A stretch of 64,000 nt of DNA from Paraburkholderia phenazinium. Its GTDB lineage: Bacteria; Pseudomonadota; Gammaproteobacteria; Burkholderiales; Burkholderiaceae. Position 1 is the first letter of the stretch, and each line of letters begins with the position of its first letter. The position numbers and the translations under genes were made by a program. A model generated the notes under the pieces. The model did no database searches. It had not been told where the DNA came from and worked only from the letters and a program-made list of their open reading frames with translations. Shown one piece after another: positions 22,301 to 30,282 of the stretch. The stretch lies in NCBI RefSeq assembly GCF_900142845.1, contig NZ_FSRU01000002.1, positions 3,224,001 through 3,288,000 on the forward strand, written 5' to 3'.

Positions 22301-23294
22301 CCAGGGCACCTTCGTGCCGCCGACGCTGATCGAGCTCGACAGCATCGACGAACTGAAGCGCGAAGTGTTCGGTCCGGTGCTGCACGTGGTGCGCTATCGC
22401 CGCAGCGCGCTCGACAAGCTGCTGGAACAGATCCGCGCGACGGGTTATGGCCTGACGCTCGGCATCCACACGCGGATCGACGAGACCATCGCGCATGTGA
22501 TCAGCCGCGCGCACGTGGGCAATATCTATGTGAACCGCAATGTGGTGGGCGCGGTGGTGGGGGTGCAACCGTTCGGCGGCGAAGGCCTGTCCGGCACGGG
22601 TCCGAAGGCAGGCGGCGCGCTGTATCTGCAGCGGCTTCTCGCCACGCGTCCGGCGGGTCTGCCGAAAACGCTGGCGCAGTTGCTGGTGACGGATGCACCA
22701 CAAGCGGGCCTAAACGGTGATAATCGCAGCGACAATCCGGCCTCGGCGCTGACGGTCTTGCGCGACTGGCTGATCGGCGAGCGTGAGGCGGCACTCGCGG
22801 CGCGTTGCGACGGCTACCTGTCGCAAGGCCTGGCGGGTGCGACGGCGGTGTTGCCCGGACCGACCGGCGAGCGCAACACCTACACGCTGGGCGCGCGCGG
22901 CACGGTGCTGTGCGTGGCGTCGACGGCGAGCGGTGCGCGCGTGCAGTTCGCCGCGGCGCTGGCTACCGGCAATCGCGCGTTGTTCGAAGGCGCGGCCGGC
23001 GAGCAACTGGTGTCGGCGCTGCCGGCAGCGCTCAAGACGTACGCGAGCGTGAAGAAGGGCGGCGACATGCCGTTCGACGCCGTGCTGTTCGAAGGCGATA
23101 GCGACGAGCTGCTGGCGCTGGTGAAGGAAGTGGCCAAGCGTGCGGGTCCCATCGTCTCGGTGCAGGGAGTGGCGGCGCGGGCGCTGGAAAGCGGCGACGA
23201 GGATTACGCGCTCGAACGTCTCCTGACGGAACGTTCGGTCAGCGTGAATACGGCAGCAGCGGGCGGCAATGCGAATTTGATGACGATCGGTTGA
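19344..23294 (+). CDS. putA: Trifunctional proline utilisation protein PutA
   Basis: A 1316-residue flavoenzyme that oxidises proline to glutamate: proline dehydrogenase (about residues 230-560, motifs GISIKLSALHARYSR and RLVKGAYWDTEIK) and P5C dehydrogenase (about 640-1110, with the nucleophile C911 in SAGQRCSALRVL), plus a C-terminal domain. The first 45 residues are a ribbon-helix-helix DNA-binding domain (TTLGVKVDDLLRSRLKDAA), so the protein probably also represses its own gene when not membrane-bound. ATG at 19344 is preceded by AAGGAA; the frame upstream to 19305 is not needed. Confidence 0.96.
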   Translation: MASTTLGVKVDDLLRSRLKDAATRLERTPHWLIKQAIFAYLERIEHGQLPAELSGVHGSADMADGATVESEEDGASHPFLDFAQNVQPQSVLRAAITAAYRRPEPECVPFLLGQARLPANLANDVDAMASKLVETLRGKSKGGGVEGLIHEFSLSSQEGVALMCLAEALLRIPDRATRDALIRDKISKGDWKSHVGQAPSLFVNAATWGLMITGKLVTTNSETSLSSALTRLIGKGGEPLIRKGVDMAMRLMGEQFVTGENISEALANSRKFEARGFRYSYDMLGEAATTEADAQRYYASYEQAIHAIGKAAGGRGIYEGPGISIKLSALHARYSRSQQERTMSELLPRVRSLAILARRYDIGLNIDAEEADRLEISLDLLEALCFDQDLAGWNGIGFVVQAYQKRCPFVIDYIVDLARRSRHRIMVRLVKGAYWDTEIKRAQVDGLEGYPVYTRKIYTDVSYLACAKKLLGAPDAVYPQFATHNAHTLSAIYHLAGQNYYPGQYEFQCLHGMGEPLYEEVTGPLSAGKLNRPCRVYAPVGTHETLLAYLVRRLLENGANTSFVNRIADENVAIKDLVADPVEEASKIVPLGAPHAKIPLPRNLYGAERVNSMGLDLSNEHRLASLSSALLASAHHPWRAAPMLEDNEIAVGTSRDVRNPADHRDLVGTVVEATSEHVSAALSHAVAAAPIWQATPVEARADCLARAADLLEAQMHTLMGLVVREAGKSLPNAVAEIREAIDFLRYYSAQIRTEFSNDTHRPLGPVVCISPWNFPLAIFMGQVAAALAAGNTVLAKPAEQTPLIAAQAVRILREAGVPAGAVQLLPGDGETVGAALVADARTRAVMFTGSTEVARLINKTLSNRLDADGRPIPLIAETGGQNAMIVDSSALAEQVVADVLNSAFDSAGQRCSALRVLCLQDDVADRTLEMLTGAMRELAVGNPDRLSIDVGPVIDVEAKRGIDAHIAAMREKGRKVEQLPMPEGGAQGTFVPPTLIELDSIDELKREVFGPVLHVVRYRRSALDKLLEQIRATGYGLTLGIHTRIDETIAHVISRAHVGNIYVNRNVVGAVVGVQPFGGEGLSGTGPKAGGALYLQRLLATRPAGLPKTLAQLLVTDAPQAGLNGDNRSDNPASALTVLRDWLIGEREAALAARCDGYLSQGLAGATAVLPGPTGERNTYTLGARGTVLCVASTASGARVQFAAALATGNRALFEGAAGEQLVSALPAALKTYASVKKGGDMPFDAVLFEGDSDELLALVKEVAKRAGPIVSVQGVAARALESGDEDYALERLLTERSVSVNTAAAGGNANLMTIG

Positions 23295-23382
23295 GCGAAC
23301 CTTTAACGGTCGATTCAATAAAACGGAAGCGGTACGGCGACCCCGAAACCGCTCCACTCACACCTGGTACCAAGGAGAAGCT

Positions 23383-24531
23383 ATGCAACACAAGATGAAA
23401 CAGCTGGCTGGCGCGACGCTCGTCGCAGCCATGTCACTGGCGGGGGCGGCACACGCACAGCAGGTCGAAGACGTGAAGGTGGGTTTTGCTGGTCCGATGA
23501 CGGGCGCACAGGCTCACTACGGCAAGGACTTCCAGAACGGCATCACGCTGGCTGTGGAAGAAATGAACGCCACGAAGCCGGTGATCGGCGGCAAGCCGGT
23601 GCGCTTCGTGCTGGACTCGGCGGACGACCAGGCTGACCCGCGCACCGGTACGACCGTTGCGCAGAAGCTGGTGGACGACGGCATCAAGGGCATGCTCGGC
23701 CACTTCAACTCGGGCACGACGATCCCGGCTTCGCGCATCTACGCGAACGCGGGCATCCCCGAAATCGCCATGGCGACGGCGCCTGAATACACGCAACAAG
23801 GCTTCAAGACCACGTTCCGGATGATGACGTCCGATACGCAGCAAGGTTCGGTCGCGGGCACGTTCGCGGTGAAGAGCCTGGGTATGAAGAAGATCGCGAT
23901 TGTCGATGACCGTACGGCTTATGGCCAGGGTCTGGCTGATCAGTTTGAGAAGGCTGCCAAGGCTTCCGGCGCTACGATCGTCGATCGTGAATTCACTAAC
24001 GATAAGGCTGTCGACTTTAAGTCGATTCTCACCAAGCTGAAGTCGGTGAATCCGGATCTGATCTATTACGGTGGTGCCGATTCGCAAGCCGCGCCGATGG
24101 TCAAGCAGATGAAGACGCTCGGCATCAAGGCTCCGCTGATGGGCGGCGAGATGGTGCATACGCCTACCTTCCTTTCGCTGGCGGGTGATGCGGCTAATGG
24201 GACGGTGGCTTCGCTTGCTGGCCTGCCGCTGGATCAGATGCCCGGTGGCGCTGACTACGTCGCCAAGTACAAGAAGCGCTTCAACGAAGATGTGCAGACG
24301 TACTCGCCTTATGCCTATGACGGCGCTATGGCTATGTTCGATGCTATGAAGAAAGCTAACTCCACCGATCCGGCCAAGTATCTGCCGCTGCTCGCCAAGA
24401 CCGATATGCCCGCTGTTACTACCACTCATCTGGAGTATGACGGCAAGGGTGATCTTAAGAATGGTGGGATCACGCTTTATAAGGTTGTCGATGGGAAGTG
24501 GACTACTTTGCAGAGTGTTGGTGGGAAGTAA
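23383..24531 (+). CDS. Branched-chain amino acid ABC transporter substrate-binding protein (LivK-like)
   Basis: A 382-residue periplasmic binding protein with a signal peptide cut after AHA (about residue 25) and the family I pattern VKVGFAGPMTGAQAHYGKDFQNGITLAVEEMN. It would capture Leu/Ile/Val or related amino acids. No permease or ATPase genes are next to it, so it may serve a transporter encoded elsewhere; the putA neighbour hints at amino acid catabolism. Codon use changes along the gene: the first half ends codons mostly in C or G, the last third uses many T-ending codons. Confidence 0.85.
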   Translation: MQHKMKQLAGATLVAAMSLAGAAHAQQVEDVKVGFAGPMTGAQAHYGKDFQNGITLAVEEMNATKPVIGGKPVRFVLDSADDQADPRTGTTVAQKLVDDGIKGMLGHFNSGTTIPASRIYANAGIPEIAMATAPEYTQQGFKTTFRMMTSDTQQGSVAGTFAVKSLGMKKIAIVDDRTAYGQGLADQFEKAAKASGATIVDREFTNDKAVDFKSILTKLKSVNPDLIYYGGADSQAAPMVKQMKTLGIKAPLMGGEMVHTPTFLSLAGDAANGTVASLAGLPLDQMPGGADYVAKYKKRFNEDVQTYSPYAYDGAMAMFDAMKKANSTDPAKYLPLLAKTDMPAVTTTHLEYDGKGDLKNGGITLYKVVDGKWTTLQSVGGK

Positions 24532-24603
24532 GTTGTTTTTTGCCTGACGGCGCCTGGTGGTGGCTCTTTTTGTCGCTCTTTGAGCCGTTGGCTGTTGGTT
24601 GAT

Positions 24604-24647
24604 AACGCTCCGCGGGTTTTTTGGCTCGTGGGGCGTTTTCTTTTTTT
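24604..24647 (+). terminator. Intrinsic terminator after the LivK-like gene
   Basis: AACGCTCC and GGGGCGTT form a stem with a long loop, followed by TTCTTTTTTT. It starts about 70 bases after the stop codon. Confidence 0.65.
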
Positions 24648-24771
24648 CTGTTTTGGCTTTTCCTTGATTTCTTAGTGGTCTATTGGCGTCGCCCCTGTGC
24701 GGGGCGGCACTGTAGTGGTCCAATGACTCTGGACACCTCTAAAGGGGATAATTCTCCAACCGAGGTGAGAA

Positions 24772-25074
24772 ATGAGCAGACGGAACATAACTGACGAATT
24801 CAAGGCAGAAGCGGTGCAGCTGGTGGTTGCGCAGGGCTACTCGTTCGCGAAGGCCAGCGAAGCGCTAGGTGTTGGCGATACGGCGTTGCGGCGGTGGGTG
24901 GCGCAGTGGCGCGCCGAGCAGGTCCAGCCGCCGCGCACGCAGGTGCAGGTCAAAGCTGACCAGCGGCGTATCCGGGAGCTTGAGGCGCGGGTGGTCGAGC
25001 TTGAACGTGAGCGCGACATACTAAAAAAGTCCACGGCCTTCTTCGTCAAGGAACTGGATCGCTCCTCGAAGTGA
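24772..25074 (+). CDS. IS3-family transposase OrfA
   Basis: A 100-residue protein with an N-terminal helix-turn-helix (TDEFKAEAVQLV, GVGDTALRRWVAQW) and a C-terminal leucine zipper (RIRELEARVVELERERDILKK). It binds the terminal repeats. The run AAAAAAG at 25023-25029, near the zipper end, is a likely site for -1 frameshifting to make an OrfAB fusion transposase. Confidence 0.92.
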   Translation: MSRRNITDEFKAEAVQLVVAQGYSFAKASEALGVGDTALRRWVAQWRAEQVQPPRTQVQVKADQRRIRELEARVVELERERDILKKSTAFFVKELDRSSK

Positions 25075-25907
25075 TCCGTTCGCTGAAGAAGGCCTGGCCG
25101 GTGAGTCTGATGTGCAGGTTGCTGAAGGTGCCGCGAAGCAGCTACTACGCGTTCGCGGGACGGGTTTGCAAGCCGGCAGCTTCACCCGCGCTACTCAGAA
25201 CTGTGCGCCAGATCCACAGCGAGAGCCGCAGCAGTTACGGCAGTCGCAGGATGGCGCGGGCGCTGCAGCAGCAAGGTCACGCGATCGGACGCTACCGGGC
25301 CCGTTCGCTGATGCGCGAGGCGCAACTGGCGGTGGCGCGACGGCGAACGCACCGCTATCGCAAGGCCGAAGGTGAAGCACTGGTGGCGCCCAACCTGCTG
25401 GAGCGCAAGTTCGAGCCGGGTGCGATCAACCGGGTATGGGCCGGTGACATTACGTATGTGAGAACGCGGCAGGGCTGGTCCTATCTGGCGATCGTGATGG
25501 ATCTGCATTCGCGTCGCATCGTGGGCTGGGCGTTTGCCTTGCAGGCGGATACCGAGCTGGTGATCCAGGCGCTACAGCAGGCCCGCAGCAGCCGGCGCCC
25601 AGCCCCCGGACTGATGTTCCACTCCGACCAGGGCTGCCAGTACACCAGCGAACGCTTCGTGAGTGATCTGAAGGCAAACGGGATGGTGCAGAGCATGAGC
25701 CGAAAGGGAAACTGCTGGGACAACGCGGTGGTCGAGCGCTTCTTCAGAAGCCTGAAGAGTGAATGGATCGGAGAACAGGAGTACTGCAGTCACGAACAGG
25801 CCCAGCGCGATATCGCGGGTTACGTGGCTGACTTTTACAACTACCGGCGCATCCATTCGGCGGCCAATGATTCGCCACCGGCGCGTTATGAGGCTTCTAT
25901 TTACTGA
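25071..25907 (+). CDS. IS3-family transposase OrfB (DDE integrase)
   Basis: A 278-residue rve-type catalytic domain. The DDE triad is intact: D126 in WAGDITYV, D186 in FHSDQGCQY and E222 in NAVVERFFRSLK, with 35 residues between the second Asp and the Glu. The frame overlaps orfA by four bases (GTGA) in the -1 frame and is probably expressed as a fusion by slippage on A6G. No internal stops, so the element may be active. Confidence 0.93.
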   Translation: MIRSLKKAWPVSLMCRLLKVPRSSYYAFAGRVCKPAASPALLRTVRQIHSESRSSYGSRRMARALQQQGHAIGRYRARSLMREAQLAVARRRTHRYRKAEGEALVAPNLLERKFEPGAINRVWAGDITYVRTRQGWSYLAIVMDLHSRRIVGWAFALQADTELVIQALQQARSSRRPAPGLMFHSDQGCQYTSERFVSDLKANGMVQSMSRKGNCWDNAVVERFFRSLKSEWIGEQEYCSHEQAQRDIAGYVADFYNYRRIHSAANDSPPARYEASIY

Positions 25908-25968
25908 AAACCCCTTTGTGGGTGTCCAAAGGGGCTTGACCACTACACACTTACTTTCTTTGCCGCCG

Positions 25969-27245
25969 TGTACAGACTGGAGACATGGTTGACACATGTA
26001 CGAGGACATCGTTGACACATCATGGTCAGCGTTTTGCTCCTCCGAGGTCAAGTTTTGCAACGCGATGATGGGCAAACCAGAACTCGATAACGCCGTCTTC
26101 GTCGGGTTTCGGACGTGCGGCGACCGGCAGGCCTTTAAGCGCGATTGACAGGCGCACAGCCTCCCCGCGGAAGCGGACCAGACCGTTTGAGTTGACCCGC
26201 AGGACCTCGTCGTGTGGACCGTATTGCGGCTCCGGCAAATGATCAGGCATCGTCCGTGGGCTGGGCCGGTAACGCGTGAGCGGTGTCGCCAGGTCAAGGG
26301 CTTCATGCGGGCGCTCGGTGTTGTACACACTGCGCCAGCGCTCCAGTTCCTGCTGCACGTGTGCGTGGGTGGTGAACGTGTAGCGCTGCAGCACCTCGGC
26401 CTTCAGCGAGCGGTGAAACCGTTCGTCCTTGCCGTTGGTCTGCGGATGATAGGGACGGCTGTAACTCACCCGTATGCCCAGCCTGATCATCCATACAGCG
26501 AGCTCGGTCACCTGTCCCGGCGCGCTGGGAGAGCCCCACGGCGCACCGTTGTCGACATTGATGCGTGCGGGTAGTCCATAGCACCGGAATGCCCTGTCCA
26601 GTTCGGCCTGCACGACCTGCGTGGTGGTGCGTGCGCAGGCGGCCAGCACGATGTTAAAGCGCGAATGATCGTCCAGCACCGTGAGCGGATAGCAGCGGCC
26701 TCCTTCGAGCGTCGGGAAATCGCCCTTGAAGTCCATCTGCCAGAGTGCATTCGGATGCTCGTGCTCGAAGCGCTGCCAGGGCTCGCGCTGCGCGGATTCG
26801 CGCGGATCGATCAAACCATGACGCCGGAGGATTTCCGTTACCGTGGCGGGCGCTGGAACGTCGGCAAAGCCCATGTCCTGCAGCCGTCGGGCGATCTTGC
26901 GCCCACCCCAGCCGTGCGCCTGACGCAAGGCGATCACGGCCTGGGCGACCTGATCCGATGAGCGGGCGGGGCTGCAATGCGGGCGACGGGAACGGTCGGC
27001 CAGACCGTCCTCGCCTTGCGTCTTGTGGCGTTCAAGCCATTTGTAGCCGGTCTGGCGGCTGATGTTGAAGCGCCGGCACAACTCGCTGAAAGGCACTGTC
27101 TGCACAGCGGCCAGACAAACGAATTCCTGTCTGAGACTCATGGTGTCTTTTACGTTCCAGGGCATGGATGGGTCCGGGCGTTCGATTGCCCGAAAGTGTC
27201 AACCATGTCCCCGTACACCTGTCAGCTATGTCTCCAGTCTGTACA
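25969..27245 (-). mobile_element. IS481-family insertion sequence, complete (1277 bp)
   Basis: The terminal inverted repeats are about 50 bases long with few mismatches. Both start TGTACAGACTGGAGACAT and continue with TGTACG.GGACAT.GTTGACAC. The flanking CCGCCG on both sides fits a 6-bp duplication. One transposase gene, intact, on the minus strand. Confidence 0.9.
26026..27165 (-). CDS. IS481-family transposase
   Basis: A 379-residue DDE transposase. An N-terminal helix-turn-helix (FSELCRRFNISRQTGYKWLERH, then a second HTH with GGRKIARRLQDMG) precedes the rve catalytic core with D in WQMDFKGDF, D in INVDNGAPWG and E in NGKDERFHRSLKAEV. The frame is uninterrupted. ATG at 27165 or an in-frame ATG eight codons later (MSLRQEFV) could be the start. 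Confidence 0.92.
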   Translation of the reverse strand: MPWNVKDTMSLRQEFVCLAAVQTVPFSELCRRFNISRQTGYKWLERHKTQGEDGLADRSRRPHCSPARSSDQVAQAVIALRQAHGWGGRKIARRLQDMGFADVPAPATVTEILRRHGLIDPRESAQREPWQRFEHEHPNALWQMDFKGDFPTLEGGRCYPLTVLDDHSRFNIVLAACARTTTQVVQAELDRAFRCYGLPARINVDNGAPWGSPSAPGQVTELAVWMIRLGIRVSYSRPYHPQTNGKDERFHRSLKAEVLQRYTFTTHAHVQQELERWRSVYNTERPHEALDLATPLTRYRPSPRTMPDHLPEPQYGPHDEVLRVNSNGLVRFRGEAVRLSIALKGLPVAARPKPDEDGVIEFWFAHHRVAKLDLGGAKR

Positions 27246-27264
27246 CCGCCGCAAAGAAAGTAAG

Positions 27265-27480
27265 CAAAGAAAGCGGGCTCACACCGCTAGCCCGTAGTGA
27301 GCCATCTTTGTTCGTTATCCTTAGTGGTACGAGACGAGATGCGTTCTCGCATCTCGTGCGTTCGTGACTCAGCGCTCATTCGTTCCAACGTCGCGCTTCG
27401 CGCTTCGTCGGGCGGCATAACCCTTTTTTCCGCCGCTGCACTTCGTGCGCGGCTGCCCCCCATTAGCCATTCGGATGACT
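27265..27480. repeat. Continuation of a dispersed non-coding repeat
   Basis: Non-coding sequence after the split palindrome, with a perfect hairpin ACGAGATGCG, loop TTCT, CGCATCTCGT at 27334-27357 and several GCGCTTCGCGC-like runs. The open frame that crosses it is not protein-like until about 27480. It seems to have replaced the promoter and 5' end of the following gene. Confidence 0.5.
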
Positions 27481-27713
27481 CGTCGGTCCGTCAAAAGTCC
27501 TCAACCGATGTCAAAAACCTGCTGGCCTCGGGGAACGTGACGCCGGAGTTCGTCGAACGCGTCATCGTCAAAAGCGATGGGACCGAGCACGTATCGTCGC
27601 CGCATCACAGGTTTGCGGAGATCGACGTTCACGTGGTCGCGTCAAGTGGCTGGTACGTGAAGTTCTACTTCATCGGTAATCCAGACACCATGTTTGTTAG
27701 CGTTCGTCAGTGA
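27481..27713 (+). pseudogene. Possible toxin gene, 5' end lost (partner of the YgiT-finger protein)
   Basis: From about 27481 the frame reads as a compact alpha/beta protein of 76 residues: SSTDVKNLLASGNV, then IVKSDGTEHV, and a terminal strand pair WYVKFYFIG and DTMFVSVRQ. There is no ATG, GTG or TTG at the beginning of this part; upstream the frame runs into the non-coding repeat. Its stop overlaps the next gene's start (GTGA). Size, the closing beta hairpin and a downstream YgiT-type zinc-finger protein suggest an MqsR-like or related ribonuclease toxin, but I cannot place it in a family with certainty. Confidence 0.45.
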
Positions 27714-28342
27714 GCAAAACCGTGAACACAAAACTGTATGAAGAAGGTGAGAAGAGCAAGGCAATCTGCTCCAGTTGCCAGCAGATCGTCACCTCCACCT
27801 TCGCCCGGCGCGATGTGCCGTTTAGCGACGGCAACGGCGAAGTGAAGAACATCCTCGTCTCTGTCTGCGACCTCTGCGATCAAGTCGTCGCCATCCCCGG
27901 GCAGTCCACGCCGGCAATTCGCGAAGCACGGCAGAAGGTTGTGAAGCCCATCGAGGCACAACTGCCCGCCATCTATCTGGATATGCTCGACCTCGCCGCG
28001 TTCACCGTCGACAGCACAAACTCAACCGAATTTCGCAAGGTTCTGATGGTCTTCTATCTGCATCGCTTCGCCTCCGGCGAGTACCCCAGGGAGCGCTTGC
28101 TGAAGGCACACCGTACGGCCGTCGAGCGCTTCAAGGAGGAGCGCGGTGCCGCGCGCAGGCGCCTCTCCATGAAGGTGTCGCTGCGTATCGCCGACGACAT
28201 CAAGACGCTCGTCGACAATACGTCCATGAGTCAGACGGAAGTGATCAAGTCCGTGATCTATCAGATTCAGACAGACGTCGTCGAGGCCCGCAAGCCAGCT
28301 TTGCTGAAGGAACTCAGCGCCTTGTCCGCGATTTCCGCCTAG
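27710..28342 (+). CDS. Putative antitoxin: YgiT-type zinc finger plus ribbon-helix-helix
   Basis: A 210-residue protein starting with GTG inside the preceding stop. Residues 18-70 look like the YgiT/MqsA zinc finger: C20-x2-C23 and C53-x2-C56 around a strand pair with a VPF turn. The middle is helical. Residues 154-186 (MKVSLRIADDIKTLVDNTSM and the following helix) read as a ribbon-helix-helix DNA-binding motif, where MqsA would instead have an HTH-Xre domain. Role as antitoxin and autorepressor is inferred from domain types and overlap with the upstream frame. The domain pairing is not one I know as a named family. Confidence 0.6.
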   Translation: MSKTVNTKLYEEGEKSKAICSSCQQIVTSTFARRDVPFSDGNGEVKNILVSVCDLCDQVVAIPGQSTPAIREARQKVVKPIEAQLPAIYLDMLDLAAFTVDSTNSTEFRKVLMVFYLHRFASGEYPRERLLKAHRTAVERFKEERGAARRRLSMKVSLRIADDIKTLVDNTSMSQTEVIKSVIYQIQTDVVEARKPALLKELSALSAISA

Positions 28343-28407
28343 CAGCAGTTCGTCGTCAGCGCGTTGGGCGGTCCCGGCCAGCAAGACCACCCCGTCGTCG
28401 CCGGCTT

Positions 28408-30150
28408 CTATTCACCCCGCAGCTTGCGGCCCTGCTCCCGAATCTGCTCCAAGGTCGCACCAGGCGTACTCGCTTCCTGCGGCATGCGAATTTCGATCAC
28501 CGCTGCGCGCTTCGCCGCGAGCGATCGCTCGAGCGCCGGCAGGAAATCCTCCGTGCGCTCCACCGTCTCGCCATGCGCGCCAAACGACCGCGCGAACGCC
28601 GCGAAATCCGGATTGGTCAGGCCCGTGCCATGCACACGGTTCGGATAGTGCCGCTCCTGGTGCATGCGGATCGTGCCGAAGTGGCTGTTGTTCACCACGA
28701 TGAATAGCACATGCAGGTCGTACTGCATCGCCGTCGCCAGCTCCTGAGCAGACATCATGAAGCAGCCGTCGCCGGCCAGCGCCACCACCGCACGCTGTGG
28801 GTAAAGCGACTTCGCCGCAATCGCCGCCGGCACACCGTATCCCATCGCGCCGCTGGTCGGCGCAAGTTGCGAGCGGAAATGCCGATACGAGAAATGCCGG
28901 TGCAGCCACGTCGCGTAATTGCCCGCGCCGTTGGTCAGGATCGCGTCGTCGGGCAAGTGCGCGCGTAGTTGCTGGATCACTTCGCCCATCTGCACGTCGC
29001 CGGGAATCGGCCGCGGCGTGCGCCAGTCGAGATAGGCGCGGTGCGCCGCCTCCGCGCTTCCCGCCCATGCCGGTTTTCCAGTGGGAGGCTGCAACGCGGC
29101 CAGAAGCGAGGCGAGTTCGGGCATCCCCGAGACGATCGGCAGATCCGCCGAATACACGCGGCCCAATTCCTCCGCGCCTTGATGCACGTGGACCAAGGTC
29201 TGCTTCGTCTTCGGAATGTCGAGCAGCGTGTAGCCGCCGGTCGTCGCTTCGCCGAGACGCGGGCCCAATGCAAGCAGCAAGTCCGCATCGCGGATACGTT
29301 TCGCCAGCGCGGGGTTAATGCCGAGCCCGACATCGCCTGCGTAATTCGGGTGTTCGTTATCGAGCGTGTCCTGGAAGCGGAACGCGAGGCCAATCGGCAA
29401 CTGCCAGTTCTCGATGAAGCGCTGCAGATCCGCGCAGGCTTCGGGTGTCCAGCCGCTGCCGCCGGCAATCACCATCGGCCGCTGGGCGCCTTCCAGCAGT
29501 TGCCGTAGTTGCGTCATCTGCGTGGCCGAGGGCGAGGCGGCCACACGGTGATACGCCGGCGCGCCCGGTACCACAGGGCACACGTCGCTCAGCACGTCTT
29601 CCGGCAACGACAACACAACCGGGCCCGGTCGTCCTGAGGTCGCGGTGTGGAACGCGTGGCTAAGATATTCGGGAATCCGCTTCGGATCGTCGATCTGCGC
29701 GACCCACTTGGCCATCTGGCCGAACATGCGTCGATAGTCGATTTCCTGGAAGGCCTCGCGGTCCAGATGCTCGCGTGCGCATTGGCCGATCAGCAGGATC
29801 ATCGGCGTCGAGTCCTGGAATGCGGTGTGTACGCCAATCGAGGCATGCGTCGCGCCAGGTCCACGCGTGACGAGTGCCACGCCCGGGCGGCCGGTCAGCT
29901 TGCCGATCGCTTCGGCCATGTTGGCCGCGGCCGCTTCGTGCCGGCAGACGACGGTCTGGATACGCTCGGTCTCGTCGTGCAGCGAGTCGAGTACGGCAAG
30001 GAAACTCTCGCCGGGGACGCAGAAAACACGTTCGACACCATGGGTCAGCAGGGCATCGACTACAAGGCGCGCACCAGTGGTGGTGGCGGAATCATTCGGC
30101 AGCGGCATTGCGATGAAGCCTCCAGTCGGGTCGGTCGGCTGGTCGGCCAT
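28408..30150 (-). CDS. Thiamine-pyrophosphate enzyme, acetolactate synthase-like
   Basis: A 580-residue TPP-dependent enzyme. The N-terminal pyrimidine-binding domain holds the catalytic glutamate in CRHEAAAANMAEA and the RGPGATHA turn, a central domain follows, and the C-terminal TPP motif runs from GDGCF to VNN (about residues 465-495). The overall order matches acetolactate synthase large subunit and relatives such as glyoxylate carboligase or oxalyl-CoA decarboxylase. No small regulatory subunit gene is adjacent, so a catabolic role is as likely as branched-chain amino acid synthesis. An alternative start is ATG at 30108. Confidence 0.8.
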   Translation of the reverse strand: MADQPTDPTGGFIAMPLPNDSATTTGARLVVDALLTHGVERVFCVPGESFLAVLDSLHDETERIQTVVCRHEAAAANMAEAIGKLTGRPGVALVTRGPGATHASIGVHTAFQDSTPMILLIGQCAREHLDREAFQEIDYRRMFGQMAKWVAQIDDPKRIPEYLSHAFHTATSGRPGPVVLSLPEDVLSDVCPVVPGAPAYHRVAASPSATQMTQLRQLLEGAQRPMVIAGGSGWTPEACADLQRFIENWQLPIGLAFRFQDTLDNEHPNYAGDVGLGINPALAKRIRDADLLLALGPRLGEATTGGYTLLDIPKTKQTLVHVHQGAEELGRVYSADLPIVSGMPELASLLAALQPPTGKPAWAGSAEAAHRAYLDWRTPRPIPGDVQMGEVIQQLRAHLPDDAILTNGAGNYATWLHRHFSYRHFRSQLAPTSGAMGYGVPAAIAAKSLYPQRAVVALAGDGCFMMSAQELATAMQYDLHVLFIVVNNSHFGTIRMHQERHYPNRVHGTGLTNPDFAAFARSFGAHGETVERTEDFLPALERSLAAKRAAVIEIRMPQEASTPGATLEQIREQGRKLRGE

Positions 30151-30282
30151 GGGGTGGCCGACGGGCTTCGACAGCTTACGCCGAGTGGGCGACTGGTGTC
30201 ACGAGGACGGGCGATGCCGCAGCGCATCAACGGCGAGGCGCGGGAGGGCGTTGTTAGCCGCCCGCCCTCGCGCCACGCGACC

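Larger units (their letters stand above)
24711..25947 (+). mobile_element. IS3-family insertion sequence, complete (1237 bp)
   Basis: Both ends begin TGTAGTGGTC and share GGACACC and AAAGGGG at matching distances, forming imperfect terminal inverted repeats of about 35 bases. The trinucleotide CAC lies directly outside each end (24708-24710 and 25948-25950), consistent with a 3-bp target duplication. It carries overlapping orfA and orfB. The right end lies 21 bases from the next IS. Confidence 0.9.
25950..27264. repeat. Dispersed palindrome split by the IS481 insertion
   Basis: The left arm CTTACTTTCTTTG-CCGCCG (25950-25968) and right arm CCGCCG-CAAAGAAAGTAAG (27246-27264) rejoin into a perfect 13-bp inverted repeat around CCGCCG when the IS481 element is removed. 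CCGCCG is found on both sides and is the probable 6-bp target duplication. Palindromes of this type recur in Burkholderia genomes as I recall. Confidence 0.75.
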
